Below, one piece after another: positions 1-8,697 of a DNA stretch of 33,489 bases; position 1 is the stretch's first letter, and each line of letters opens with the position of its first letter. The stretch is taken from positions 1 to 33,489 of the forward strand of contig JARXKK010000024.1 of the NCBI GenBank assembly GCA_030278895.1. The letters run 5' to 3'. This DNA is from Acidobacteriota bacterium. Lineage in GTDB: Bacteria > Acidobacteriota > Thermoanaerobaculia > UBA5066. The translations under genes were made by a program, and so were the position numbers. The notes beneath the pieces are model-generated. The model did not search any database. It saw nothing but the letters and a program-made list of their open reading frames with translations, and was not told where the DNA came from.

Positions 1-2
1 AC

Positions 3-1922
3 CGCTGGTGGAAGTGCAACAACCTGCCGGTCTCCCAGTTCTACCACGTGTCCGTTGACGAAAAAGAGCCGTACCAGGTGTACGGCGGCCTGCAGGACAA
101 CAGCTCGTGGGCCGGCGATTCCTCATATCCCGGTGGCATCACGAACGGCCGCTGGGAGAACCTCTTCGGCGGCGACGGATTCTGGGTGTTCGTGGATCCC
201 GCCGACCCGAACTTCGTTTACGCGGAGGCGCAGGGCGGCTTCATCGGACGGATCGACCGGAAGAACCTCGCCGCCCGCGACATCCAGCCGAAGGCTCTCT
301 ACAAGGAAAAACTCCGCTGGAACTGGAACGCGCCGATCCACCTCTCGCGCCTCGAGAAGGGAAAGCTCTACCTCGGCGCGCAGTTCCTGTTCGTGACGAA
401 AGACGGCGGCCAGTCGTGGCAGCGGATCTCGCCCGATCTCACGACGAACGATCCGGAGAAGCAGAAGCAGGAGCAGTCGGGCGGCATCACGGTCGACAAC
501 TCCGCCGCCGAGATGCACACGACGATCTACTCGATCTCCGAGAGCCCGCGCGACGGGAAGACGATCTGGGTGGGCACCGACGACGGCAACCTCCAGCTCA
601 CGAGGGACGGCGGGGCCGTGTGGACGAACCTCGTGAAGAACGTGCCCGGCCTTCCGCCCGCGAGCTGGGTTTCGTGGATCGAGGCCGGCCCGCACGCCGA
701 CGGCGCCGCGTACGCGGCCTTCGACCGCCATACTTTCGGCGACCTTTCGCCCTGGGTCTACGCGACGAAAGACTTCGGGAAGACGTGGGAGCGCATCGCG
801 GGCCCGTCTTCGGGCGTCCGCGGCTGGGCGTACGTGATCAAGGAAGACCCCGTGCGAGAGGGCCTTCTTTATCTCGGAACGGAGTTCGGGCTCTGGATCT
901 CCGGGGACGCCGGAAAGACGTGGAGGGAATTCAAGGGCGGGAACTTCCCGTCCGTCTCCGTGCGGGACCTCGCGTTCCAGACGCGCGATCAGGACCTCGT
1001 CGTCGCGACGCACGGGCGAGGGATCTGGATCGTCGACGACCTGACGCCGCTCCGCGCGCTCACCCAGGACGTCCTCGCGAAGGACGTCGCGTTCCTCCCG
1101 GGACGCCCGGTCGTCCAGAAGGCGCGCGGCCAGGGCGGGTGGCCCGAAGGCGACGCCTCGTACACGGGCCCGAACCCGCCGGCCGGCGCGGACATTTCCT
1201 ACTTCCAGAAGACCCGCCACACGTTCGGGCGCATGAGGCTCGAGGTCCTCGACGCGTCGGGCCGCGTCGTCGACACACTGCCCGCAGGCAAGAGGAAGGG
1301 GATCAACCGCGTCATGTGGTCGATGCAGGAGAAGCCCCCGCGCGTGCCGACGGCCGCGCAGACGGGCGGCGCGAGCAGCGGGCCGCGCGTCCTGCCCGGC
1401 ACGTACACCGTGCGCCTCACGAAGGGCAAGGACGTCGTCGAGACGCCGCTCGTCGTCTCACTCGACCCGAAGGCTCCGTTCACGCTCGCCGACCGCAAGG
1501 CCCAGTACGACGCCGCGATGCACGCCCACGCGCTCTTCGGGCGCATGAGCGAAGCCGTGGACCGTTTGAACCGGCAACGGGCGGTCGCGGCCGAGCGCGC
1601 GAAGGGCCTTCCGGCGGGCGACGCCGTGCGCAAGGATCTCGACGCGTTCGCGGCGAAGGCGGACGCGATCCGCAAGGACGTCGTCGCGACGTCCGAGGGC
1701 GGCGCGATCACCGGCGAGGAGCGCCTGCGCGAGCACCTCGCATACGTCTATGACGCGCTCCTCTCGTACGAGGGCCGGCCGGGCGACTACCAGGTCGAGC
1801 GGGTCGCCGTCCTCGAGCGCGAGCTGAAGGACGTGGAGGCGCGCGCGACGGAACTGGCCGTGAGAGACCTCTCGGCTCTGAACAAGACGCTGAGGGAGAA
1901 GAAGGTCGCGCCGATCGAGTAG
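3..1922 (+). CDS. VPS10/sortilin-like BNR-repeat beta-propeller (glycosyl-hydrolase-like) protein, 5' truncated by window edge
   Basis: Frame is open from base 3 (RWWKCNNLPVSQFYHVSVDEKEPYQVYGGLQDN...), upstream of the listed GTG at 48. BNR-type repeats: TKDGGQSWQRISPDLT, TRDGGAVWTNL, TKDFGKTWERIAG, SGDAGKTWREF. Confidence 0.85.
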   Translation, partial: RWWKCNNLPVSQFYHVSVDEKEPYQVYGGLQDNSSWAGDSSYPGGITNGRWENLFGGDGFWVFVDPADPNFVYAEAQGGFIGRIDRKNLAARDIQPKALYKEKLRWNWNAPIHLSRLEKGKLYLGAQFLFVTKDGGQSWQRISPDLTTNDPEKQKQEQSGGITVDNSAAEMHTTIYSISESPRDGKTIWVGTDDGNLQLTRDGGAVWTNLVKNVPGLPPASWVSWIEAGPHADGAAYAAFDRHTFGDLSPWVYATKDFGKTWERIAGPSSGVRGWAYVIKEDPVREGLLYLGTEFGLWISGDAGKTWREFKGGNFPSVSVRDLAFQTRDQDLVVATHGRGIWIVDDLTPLRALTQDVLAKDVAFLPGRPVVQKARGQGGWPEGDASYTGPNPPAGADISYFQKTRHTFGRMRLEVLDASGRVVDTLPAGKRKGINRVMWSMQEKPPRVPTAAQTGGASSGPRVLPGTYTVRLTKGKDVVETPLVVSLDPKAPFTLADRKAQYDAAMHAHALFGRMSEAVDRLNRQRAVAAERAKGLPAGDAVRKDLDAFAAKADAIRKDVVATSEGGAITGEERLREHLAYVYDALLSYEGRPGDYQVERVAVLERELKDVEARATELAVRDLSALNKTLREKKVAPIE

Positions 1923-1943
1923 AGAATTCCCCCTCTTCACCCT

Positions 1944-2633
1944 CTAAGAGAATCTCTTCAGAAACTCTTTCACATCCGGGAATGAGGCGGACGGCACGTT
2001 GTGGCCGCCGTCATACATTCGGTGCTCTGCCGATCGGAAGCGCGTCGCGAGGATCTCCTTGTAGGGCGCGATGCGCGAGCCGGGGTAGTAAGGGTCGCTA
2101 TTCGTCGAGACATGGAGGACGTCCGTCGCGCCCGAGGCGGCGGTCGTCTCGCCCGGGCCGGTCCACTCGCCGGGCACGCCGCCGCAGAACGCGAGGACCG
2201 CGGGGAACGGGATGCCGCCGGGCGGGTCGGCCGCGAGCCGGTAGTTGAACGAACAGGGCTGGCTGAAGCCCGCGAGGATCGCGCGGGTGGGATCGCCGCC
2301 ATTTTCGGCGGCCCAGGCGAGAGCGGCCACGGCGGCGCGCCTGTGAACGATCCGATTGTCCTCCGCGCGCGGCGAGACGCCCCAGTGGAAGCCCCGCTTC
2401 GTCTCGGGGTCGTCCACGCCCGTCACGAGCGTGGAATGCGGTCCTTGCAGGGACAGGACGAGAAAAGACGCCGGCGCGGTCTTCAGGAGTACCGCCAGAA
2501 ACGACTCGGCGTCCATCCCGTAGCCGTGCATCCCGAGGAGGACGGGCGCGGGGCCGGGGCCTCCCTCCGGCCTTCTCGCGAGGAGGCGCAGAGGTACCGC
2601 AACCGACAGGAACGCCTCGACTTGTCCCGCCAC
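1944..2633 (-). CDS. alpha/beta-hydrolase, phospholipase/carboxylesterase-like serine esterase
   Basis: LLGMHGYGMDAESF near the N-terminus, AILAGFSQPCSFNYRLA nucleophile-elbow-like segment, C-terminal YDGGHNVP His. GTG start. Confidence 0.75.
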   Translation of the reverse strand: MAGQVEAFLSVAVPLRLLARRPEGGPGPAPVLLGMHGYGMDAESFLAVLLKTAPASFLVLSLQGPHSTLVTGVDDPETKRGFHWGVSPRAEDNRIVHRRAAVAALAWAAENGGDPTRAILAGFSQPCSFNYRLAADPPGGIPFPAVLAFCGGVPGEWTGPGETTAASGATDVLHVSTNSDPYYPGSRIAPYKEILATRFRSAEHRMYDGGHNVPSASFPDVKEFLKRFS

Positions 2634-2695
2634 CCGGCCTCCTTCGGGAACTCCCGGCCCGCCTCTCTCGTACTAGAGGAGGTGAGGATGTTGGC

Positions 2696-3691
2696 ATGAC
2701 CGCCGCGATCGAGGTCCGGGGCCTCCAGAAAACCTATCGCGAGGGCCTCGGGGGCCGCGAGGTGAGGGCCCTGGCCGGTATCGACTTCGCCGTTCAGCCC
2801 GGTGAATTGTTCGGCCTTCTCGGCCCGAACGGGGCCGGGAAGACGACGACCGTGAAGATCCTCCTTGGTCTCACGCACGCGACGTCGGGCGAGGCGTCGC
2901 TCCTCGGCCTGCCCGCGTCCGATCCCGAGAGCCGACGCCGCGTCGGCTACCTGCCCGAGGGCCACCGCTTCCCCGGGTACCTCACGGCCCGCCAGACGCT
3001 GTCGGTCTTCGGGCGCATGTCCGGCATCGACCACGCGACGCTGAAGGCCCGCATTCCGGGCCTTCTCGAGCGCGTGCAGCTCGCCGACTGGATCGACGTG
3101 AAGGTGAAGAAGTTCTCGAAGGGCATGACGCAGCGCCTCGGCCTGGCCTCCGCGCTCGTGCACGACCCCGAGGTCCTCCTCCTCGACGAGCCGACGGACG
3201 GCGTCGATCCCGTGGGGCGCCGCGAGATCCGCGACCTCCTGCGCGCGGAGGCCGCGAAGGGCCGCGCCGTCCTCCTCAACTCTCACCTCCTCTCCGAGAT
3301 CGAGCTCACGTGCGATCGCGTGGCGGTGCTGCGCAAGGGGCAGATGGCTGCGATGGGGACGGTCGAAGAATTGACGAAGAGGGAAGAAAAGAAAGATTCT
3401 TTGAATGTCTACAAGCTGGTTGCCTCGGGGATCGACGACGCGGTCCTTGCGGCGTTTCGCGAGGCGGGCGCCGGCGCCGAGCGCGTCAACGGGCACTTCC
3501 GCGTCGCGGCCCGCGACCCGAGGCATCTGAACGTGCTCATCGACGTCGCGCGTCAGCGCGGCGCGCTCCTGACCGAGCTCACTCCTGAGAAATCCACCCT
3601 CGAAGACGTGTTCGTGGATCTCGTGCGCGCCGGCGATTCCGCCGACGCGGCCCCCTCTTCACCTTCTAGGAAATCCGAAAGCGCCCTATGA
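2696..3691 (+). CDS. ABC transporter ATP-binding protein (ABC-2 type exporter)
   Basis: Walker A GPNGAGKTT, signature FSKGMTQRLGLA, Walker B VLLLDEPTDGVDP, H-loop LNSHLLSE. AGGAGGTGAGG ribosome-binding region. Confidence 0.95.
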   Translation: MTAAIEVRGLQKTYREGLGGREVRALAGIDFAVQPGELFGLLGPNGAGKTTTVKILLGLTHATSGEASLLGLPASDPESRRRVGYLPEGHRFPGYLTARQTLSVFGRMSGIDHATLKARIPGLLERVQLADWIDVKVKKFSKGMTQRLGLASALVHDPEVLLLDEPTDGVDPVGRREIRDLLRAEAAKGRAVLLNSHLLSEIELTCDRVAVLRKGQMAAMGTVEELTKREEKKDSLNVYKLVASGIDDAVLAAFREAGAGAERVNGHFRVAARDPRHLNVLIDVARQRGALLTELTPEKSTLEDVFVDLVRAGDSADAAPSSPSRKSESAL

Positions 3692-4542
3692 GAGCGCTCG
3701 CCGCCAACATCGAAGAGGTCTTCCGCGAAGCGGCGGCTCGCTGGACGCTGCTCGCGTACTTCGCGCTGTCGTCGCTCTTCATTCTCCTCTTCGCCGTCGC
3801 CGTGAACCTCGACGTCGTGAACGGCGCCCTCGCGGGCGCGAAAATCTTCGGCGCGAACGTCCAGATGGGCCGCCAGAGCGTGGACCTCGACAAGCTCGTC
3901 CTCGGTTTCGAGTCCGGCTTCGCGGGCTTTCTCTACGTCGTCGGGACCTTCCTCGCGATCTTCGCCACCGCGCACCTCGTGCCGCGCCTCCAGGAGAAGG
4001 GAACGATCGACCTCTATCTGTCGCGCCCCGTCGGCCGCGTGCCGCTCCTCCTCTCGCGCTATCTCGGGGGCCTGCTGCTCTCCGCCTCGAACGTCGTCTA
4101 TCTCCTCGGCGCCATGTGGCTCCTCGTCATCTGGAAGACGCACCTCGTGCACCCGCGTTTCTTCTTCGCGGCCGGGATCATCCTGTTCGGGATCGCCGCG
4201 CTCATGGCCTTCGCGTTCCTCGTCGGGACGCTGACGTCCTCGACGGCCGTCTCGATCATGGCGACGTTCGCTCTCTTCTTCGTTTCCGCGATTCTCTCCA
4301 ACCACGACCGCATCGCGGCCGCGGTCTCGACCGAGTGGGCCGCCCAGCTCGTCCATGGCCTCTACTGGGTTTTTCCCAAGACCGCGCAGCTCGGGGGCGC
4401 GGTCGTCGCCCTCGTGATGGGCGACGAGGGCCCGCGCCGGATGCGCGACGCTCTCACCCTCCAGCCCTTCCTCACGACGGGCCTCTTCGGAGCCGTCTGT
4501 CTCACGCTCGCGTGCCTCCGTTTCCGGAGAAAGGACTTCTGA
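3688..4542 (+). CDS. ABC-2 type transporter permease
   Basis: Overlaps the ATPase stop by ATGA. Multiple hydrophobic TM segments (LFILLFAVAVNL, FLYVVGTFLAIFATAHLV, AAGIILFGIAALMAFAFLVG). Confidence 0.88.
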   Translation: MRALAANIEEVFREAAARWTLLAYFALSSLFILLFAVAVNLDVVNGALAGAKIFGANVQMGRQSVDLDKLVLGFESGFAGFLYVVGTFLAIFATAHLVPRLQEKGTIDLYLSRPVGRVPLLLSRYLGGLLLSASNVVYLLGAMWLLVIWKTHLVHPRFFFAAGIILFGIAALMAFAFLVGTLTSSTAVSIMATFALFFVSAILSNHDRIAAAVSTEWAAQLVHGLYWVFPKTAQLGGAVVALVMGDEGPRRMRDALTLQPFLTTGLFGAVCLTLACLRFRRKDF

Positions 4543-4544
4543 CC

Positions 4545-5561
4545 ATGAAGAGACTCGCCTCCACCGCTCTCGCCCTGGCCTTCGCCACGATCGCGCTCCC
4601 GGCCGCCGCCCGCGGCGGCAGCGACGACGCGCTCGCGCTCGTCCCGACGGACGCGGCCTCCGTCGGCGTGATCCACGTCGCGGACCTGCGGTCCAGCCCG
4701 CTCGCCGCGCGGCTCTTCTCGGACACCGACCGCATCATCGTGGACGGCGACGCGCAGCATTTTCTGGAAGCCGCGCGACTCAACCCGAAGGAGGACGTGG
4801 ATCTCGTCGTCGCGGCCGGTTCGCCGAAAGGGGCCGGTGGGAGTGACGGATGGGGACTCGTCCTCTTCGAGGGGCGCTTCGATCCGGCGCGGCTCTCTCA
4901 GGCGCTCGTCGACAGAGGTGCGACGCGCAAGTCCACGCCCGCGGGCGAGTACCTCCTTCTGAAGAACGAGCACCCCGACGGTTCATCCCATGGCAACGGC
5001 CCCGCGGCGATCGCCTTCGCGAGCACGCACCTCGTGATCGCGGGCTCCGAGTCCGCGGTCGTCACGGCTCTTGCGCAGCGGAGCGGGGGCGGCACGGGGT
5101 TCTCTTCGGGTGCCGGCCTCGGCCGCCACCTCTCACGCATCGACTCCAGCGCGTCCGCCTGGGCTCTCGTGGACGTCGCGCGCATTCCGGCGAAGGACGC
5201 CGCGATGCGGCGGGCGCAGGCTCAGGGGTCGGGGAACGACGCCGCGACGGCGCTCGTCTCGTCCATGAAGTCCGTTCAGTTTCTCGCGCTCCAGGCGACC
5301 GCGAAGGGCGACGCTCTGAAGCTCAACGCGACCGGCCTCGTCAGCGACGGCGAGACGGCCGGCCTCATGGAGGACGCGCTTCGCGGCGTTCTCGCGGCCT
5401 GGCGCCTCGCGGCCCAGGAGAAGTCCCCGGAGACCGTTTCGATGCTCCGCAAGTTCACGGTCTCGCGCGACAAGACGACCGTTTCGATCAGCGGCACGCT
5501 CTCCGGCGCGGCCGTGCGCGCTCTCGCCGAGAAGAAGCACGCGGACAAGCTCGCCGACTGA
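4545..5561 (+). CDS. secreted/periplasmic hypothetical protein (DUF3352-like)
   Basis: ATG immediately after the permease stop; signal peptide MKRLASTALALAFATIALPAAARG. The longer listed ORF from 4116 overlaps the permease and is not preferred. Confidence 0.75.
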   Translation: MKRLASTALALAFATIALPAAARGGSDDALALVPTDAASVGVIHVADLRSSPLAARLFSDTDRIIVDGDAQHFLEAARLNPKEDVDLVVAAGSPKGAGGSDGWGLVLFEGRFDPARLSQALVDRGATRKSTPAGEYLLLKNEHPDGSSHGNGPAAIAFASTHLVIAGSESAVVTALAQRSGGGTGFSSGAGLGRHLSRIDSSASAWALVDVARIPAKDAAMRRAQAQGSGNDAATALVSSMKSVQFLALQATAKGDALKLNATGLVSDGETAGLMEDALRGVLAAWRLAAQEKSPETVSMLRKFTVSRDKTTVSISGTLSGAAVRALAEKKHADKLAD

Positions 5562-5642
5562 GTCAGCCGCGGCCCGGGACCCCGTTCTCCGGCAGACGCC
5601 TTTCCTCTCTTCGGGCCTACACTCCTTCGAACAGGAGGACGA

Positions 5643-6485
5643 ATGAAAGGCTACCGCTGCCTCGGGGTCCTGCTCGCGGCCGGCGTCATCGCGGCCCCCG
5701 CCCTTGCCCAGACGGGCAACGCCTACTACCAGCATCAGCGCGGGATGGACGAGACTTTCCGGCTCGACGTCGGAGGTTTCATCCAGAAATTCACGACGAA
5801 CCTCCGGGCGGGTGACGCCATCGGCAGCGCGGGCACCCCGTTCGGCCTCGAGGACGTGCTCGGCGCGCCCGATTCGAAGACGACACTTCGCGTGGACGGA
5901 GCTCTCCGCCTGAGCCGCCGCAGCAGCTTCCTCTTCGGGTATCGGACGTCCAGCCGGTCGAGCTCCGTCGCCCTCCAGCGCGACGTCTCGTTCGGCGACC
6001 AGACGTTCCACGTCGGCGGGCAGGTCGATTCCGAGCTCCGCGTGGACGTCGGCGAGCTCTACTACGCGTACGCGCTCGTGAACAACGGCGATGCCGAGCT
6101 CGCGCTCATGCTCGGCGTCTCGGCGTTCTACAACCGGGCGACGATCGCGGCCGCGGGTGCCGTCGGCGGCGTGGGCGCGGCCGCGCAGACCGAGTCGCGA
6201 AATCTCGTCGCGCCGGTTCCCGCCGTGGGACTCACCTTTCGATATGCGCTTTATCCGAAGTTTTTCGCCTGGGGAACCGCCAAGGGCATTTCGGGAACGG
6301 CCTCGGGATATCACGGCAGCATGTTGAGCTGGGCCGCCGGCCTCGACTGGTACTTCACGCGGAACATCGGGATCGGCGGCGGGTATGAATACCTCAAGCT
6401 CGACTTCGAGAAGCGCGAGGCCCGGCAGTTCGCCCTCGACTACAGGACCGACGGCCCGGTCGCGTACGTTTCGATCGCGTTCTGA
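5643..6485 (+). CDS. outer-membrane beta-barrel protein (hypothetical)
   Basis: Signal peptide MKGYRCLGVLLAAGVIAAPALAQ, alternating aromatic/polar strands, C-terminal YVSIAF. AGGAGG ribosome-binding site upstream. Confidence 0.75.
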   Translation: MKGYRCLGVLLAAGVIAAPALAQTGNAYYQHQRGMDETFRLDVGGFIQKFTTNLRAGDAIGSAGTPFGLEDVLGAPDSKTTLRVDGALRLSRRSSFLFGYRTSSRSSSVALQRDVSFGDQTFHVGGQVDSELRVDVGELYYAYALVNNGDAELALMLGVSAFYNRATIAAAGAVGGVGAAAQTESRNLVAPVPAVGLTFRYALYPKFFAWGTAKGISGTASGYHGSMLSWAAGLDWYFTRNIGIGGGYEYLKLDFEKREARQFALDYRTDGPVAYVSIAF

Positions 6486-6500
6486 GGCCACGGAACCGCC

Positions 6501-7193
6501 ATGAGGAAGCTTCTCGAGGGCCTGTCGCTCTTTCAGCGTGTCGCCTACCCGCGGCATCGGAAGCTCTTCGAGCGCCTCGCGAAGAACCAGACGCCGCAGG
6601 CCGTCTTCATCTCGTGCTCGGACTCGCGCGTCGTGACGAACCTTCTCGTTCAGGCCGAGCCGGGCGACCTCTTCATCATCCGCAACGCGGGCAACATCAT
6701 CCCGCCCGCGGGCTCGTCCTACGGCGGGACGACGGCCTCGCTCGAGTACGCGATCGTCGCGCTCGGGATTCGCGACGTGATCCTCTGCGGCCACTCGAAC
6801 TGCGGCGCGATGAAGGGCGTTCTCCACCCGGAGACGCTCGACGGGATGCCCGCGGTCCGGCAGTGGGTCTCGTACGCCGACGCGGCCCGCCGCGCGGCGG
6901 TCGCGGCGCATCCCGGCGCATCGGACGACGAAATGCTCGAACGCGTCGTGGACTTCAACGTCATCGCGCAGGTCCGGAACATGATGACGTTCCCGTTCGT
7001 GAGCCGCCTCGTCGAGAAGGGCGAGCTCCAGCTCCACGGCTGGGTCTACGACATCGCGACCGGCCGCGTGAAGGGCCTCGACGCGAGCGGACGGCGCTTC
7101 GTGCCGCTCGGGGGTGACGAGAAGGGCTCGCCTGACGAACGTAACGCCCTCGCGTCCGTCGAGGGCGACGAAGAATTCTGGGAGCGGCTCTAG
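6501..7193 (+). CDS. beta-class carbonic anhydrase
   Basis: FISCSDSRV and LCGHSNCGAMKGVL zinc-binding motifs; RNAGNIIPP. Confidence 0.95.
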   Translation: MRKLLEGLSLFQRVAYPRHRKLFERLAKNQTPQAVFISCSDSRVVTNLLVQAEPGDLFIIRNAGNIIPPAGSSYGGTTASLEYAIVALGIRDVILCGHSNCGAMKGVLHPETLDGMPAVRQWVSYADAARRAAVAAHPGASDDEMLERVVDFNVIAQVRNMMTFPFVSRLVEKGELQLHGWVYDIATGRVKGLDASGRRFVPLGGDEKGSPDERNALASVEGDEEFWERL

Positions 7194-7217
7194 GAGGCTC
7201 TAGGCAGGCGACAGGCC

Positions 7218-7928
7218 TCAGTCCTCTTCTGGGGTCTCCGGAATGCCTCCTCCGCAATGATCCGCGACGGTGCGGGCGCGGGTGACGAGGTTCGCCTCCC
7301 ACGAGCCCGGCCGGACGGGGACGCGGGCGACAGCGCGCGCGGCCTCGTCCGCGAGGGCCTTGGCTTCGGAGCAGCGCCCGGCGTGGCTCTCGACGAACGT
7401 GGCGATCGCGAGGTGTTCGGGCCGGCCGTCCAGCGCGAACGCCGCGCGGTAGAACGCGACCGCCTCCGGCCGCCGGCCGGCGTCACACGCACGCGCCAGA
7501 TTGGCGAGCGTCCACGCCTCGCCGCCCGTCAGGACGACGGCCGCCATCGGGCTTCTCAGGGAGAGTGGCGGGAGCACGCGCACGCGTCCCGCCTCGGCCG
7601 CAAGAAAGACGAGCACCCACGCGAGGACGAGCGCGGCCCGGCGGGCGATTCCCCCCGCGGGCGGCGCCGGGGTCCGCCGCCTTCCGACGGCATAACCCGC
7701 GAGAACGGCGGAGCCACCGAGGAAGCCGGCGACGGCCGGACCGAGGATGGAGGCCGGCCCGCCGAGGTGCGCCATCAGGGCGCCGACGACCGACGACACC
7801 ATGACGGCCGCGAGGCGCGTCCGCTTCCGCGCGAGCCACCCCGCGGCGAAGCCGAAGGGAAACGCGAGGAGGGAGACGAACGGAAGCCAGGCGGGCAGCA
7901 GCGCCCGAGCCGCGGAGACGGGATCCAC
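7218..7928 (-). CDS. hypothetical membrane protein
   Basis: Several hydrophobic helices (LLPAWLPFVSLLAFPFGFAAGWLA, ILGPAVAGFLGGSAVLAGYAVG) followed by a soluble helical-repeat-like C-terminus. Confidence 0.6.
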   Translation of the reverse strand: MDPVSAARALLPAWLPFVSLLAFPFGFAAGWLARKRTRLAAVMVSSVVGALMAHLGGPASILGPAVAGFLGGSAVLAGYAVGRRRTPAPPAGGIARRAALVLAWVLVFLAAEAGRVRVLPPLSLRSPMAAVVLTGGEAWTLANLARACDAGRRPEAVAFYRAAFALDGRPEHLAIATFVESHAGRCSEAKALADEAARAVARVPVRPGSWEANLVTRARTVADHCGGGIPETPEED

Positions 7929-7957
7929 GCGCGGAGGTTAGCGCGATGGTTGCCTGG

Positions 7958-8365
7958 TCAGCGCCCGCGAAGAACCTCGAGGAACTCGCGGGGTGAAACG
8001 ACCGCGACTCCGTGCCGCGCGCGCGGTGGGAAGTGCCGGAGGCTCCCCGTGACGAGGTAGTCGGCGCGAGCCGAAATCGCGACGGCGAGAAAGACCTCGT
8101 CCTTCGGATCCGGAAGGGGCGCCAGGAGGGGCTCGGCGGAAACGAACTCGCCAGTGGCCTCGACCTGAAGCAGAAGAGACTCGACCCGTGGGGGATCGAA
8201 CCCGAACCTGCGGCGTGCCAGGACCTCACGGTACTCACCGAGGATGCGTTCCTCGAGTAAGAGGGGGAGCGTGCCCGCGGCGACGAGTCCGACGATTGTC
8301 GCGGGCGGACCGAAGGACGACCAGAGCCCCGACACCAATACGTTCGTGTCGAGGACGACCCTCAA
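7958..8365 (-). CDS. PIN-domain toxin of type II toxin-antitoxin system
   Basis: MRVVLDTNVLVSGLW and PDPKDEVFLAVAISARADYLVTGS acidic PIN motifs. ATGA overlap with the upstream antitoxin. Confidence 0.88.
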   Translation of the reverse strand: MRVVLDTNVLVSGLWSSFGPPATIVGLVAAGTLPLLLEERILGEYREVLARRRFGFDPPRVESLLLQVEATGEFVSAEPLLAPLPDPKDEVFLAVAISARADYLVTGSLRHFPPRARHGVAVVSPREFLEVLRGR

Positions 8366-8649
8366 CGCGGTCGCTTGGCGCGAACGGCCTTGATTTCGGC
8401 GTTGATCTCGCGAAGGGACATCCCCTTCGGGAACCTCCGGACGGAGTCCCGCTGAATCTCCCGAACGGCCCGCACGGCGCGATCCCGGCGCAACGCGGCG
8501 AGCGTGCTCTCGAGGGACTCCTCCCCGACGCCCGTGATGATCGCCATCGGCTTGCCGTTCGAGGTCAGGATGAGGTCCTTTTCCGTCTTGAGGTCTTTCC
8601 AGACCTTCGCCGACCGGCCCCTCAGATCGCGGACTGTGACGAACTTCAT
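8362..8649 (-). CDS. Phd/YefM-type antitoxin
   Basis: MKFVTVRDLRGRSAKVWKDLKTEKDLILTSNGKPMAIITG is Phd/YefM-like; directly upstream of the PIN toxin. Confidence 0.82.
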   Translation of the reverse strand: MKFVTVRDLRGRSAKVWKDLKTEKDLILTSNGKPMAIITGVGEESLESTLAALRRDRAVRAVREIQRDSVRRFPKGMSLREINAEIKAVRAKRPR

Positions 8650-8697
8650 GACTTCACCGTCACCCAGTAGTGTGCACGATCGTCACCCGGCTCACGC

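Noticed and set aside
1946-1958. AAGAGA-A-TCTCTT inverted repeat as a terminator
   Set aside because: A 1-nt loop and AT-rich stem make a functional terminator unlikely; treated as part of the dispersed repeat.
5133-7037. 634-aa minus-strand ORF
   Set aside because: Spans antisense of several well-supported genes including carbonic anhydrase; shadow ORF.
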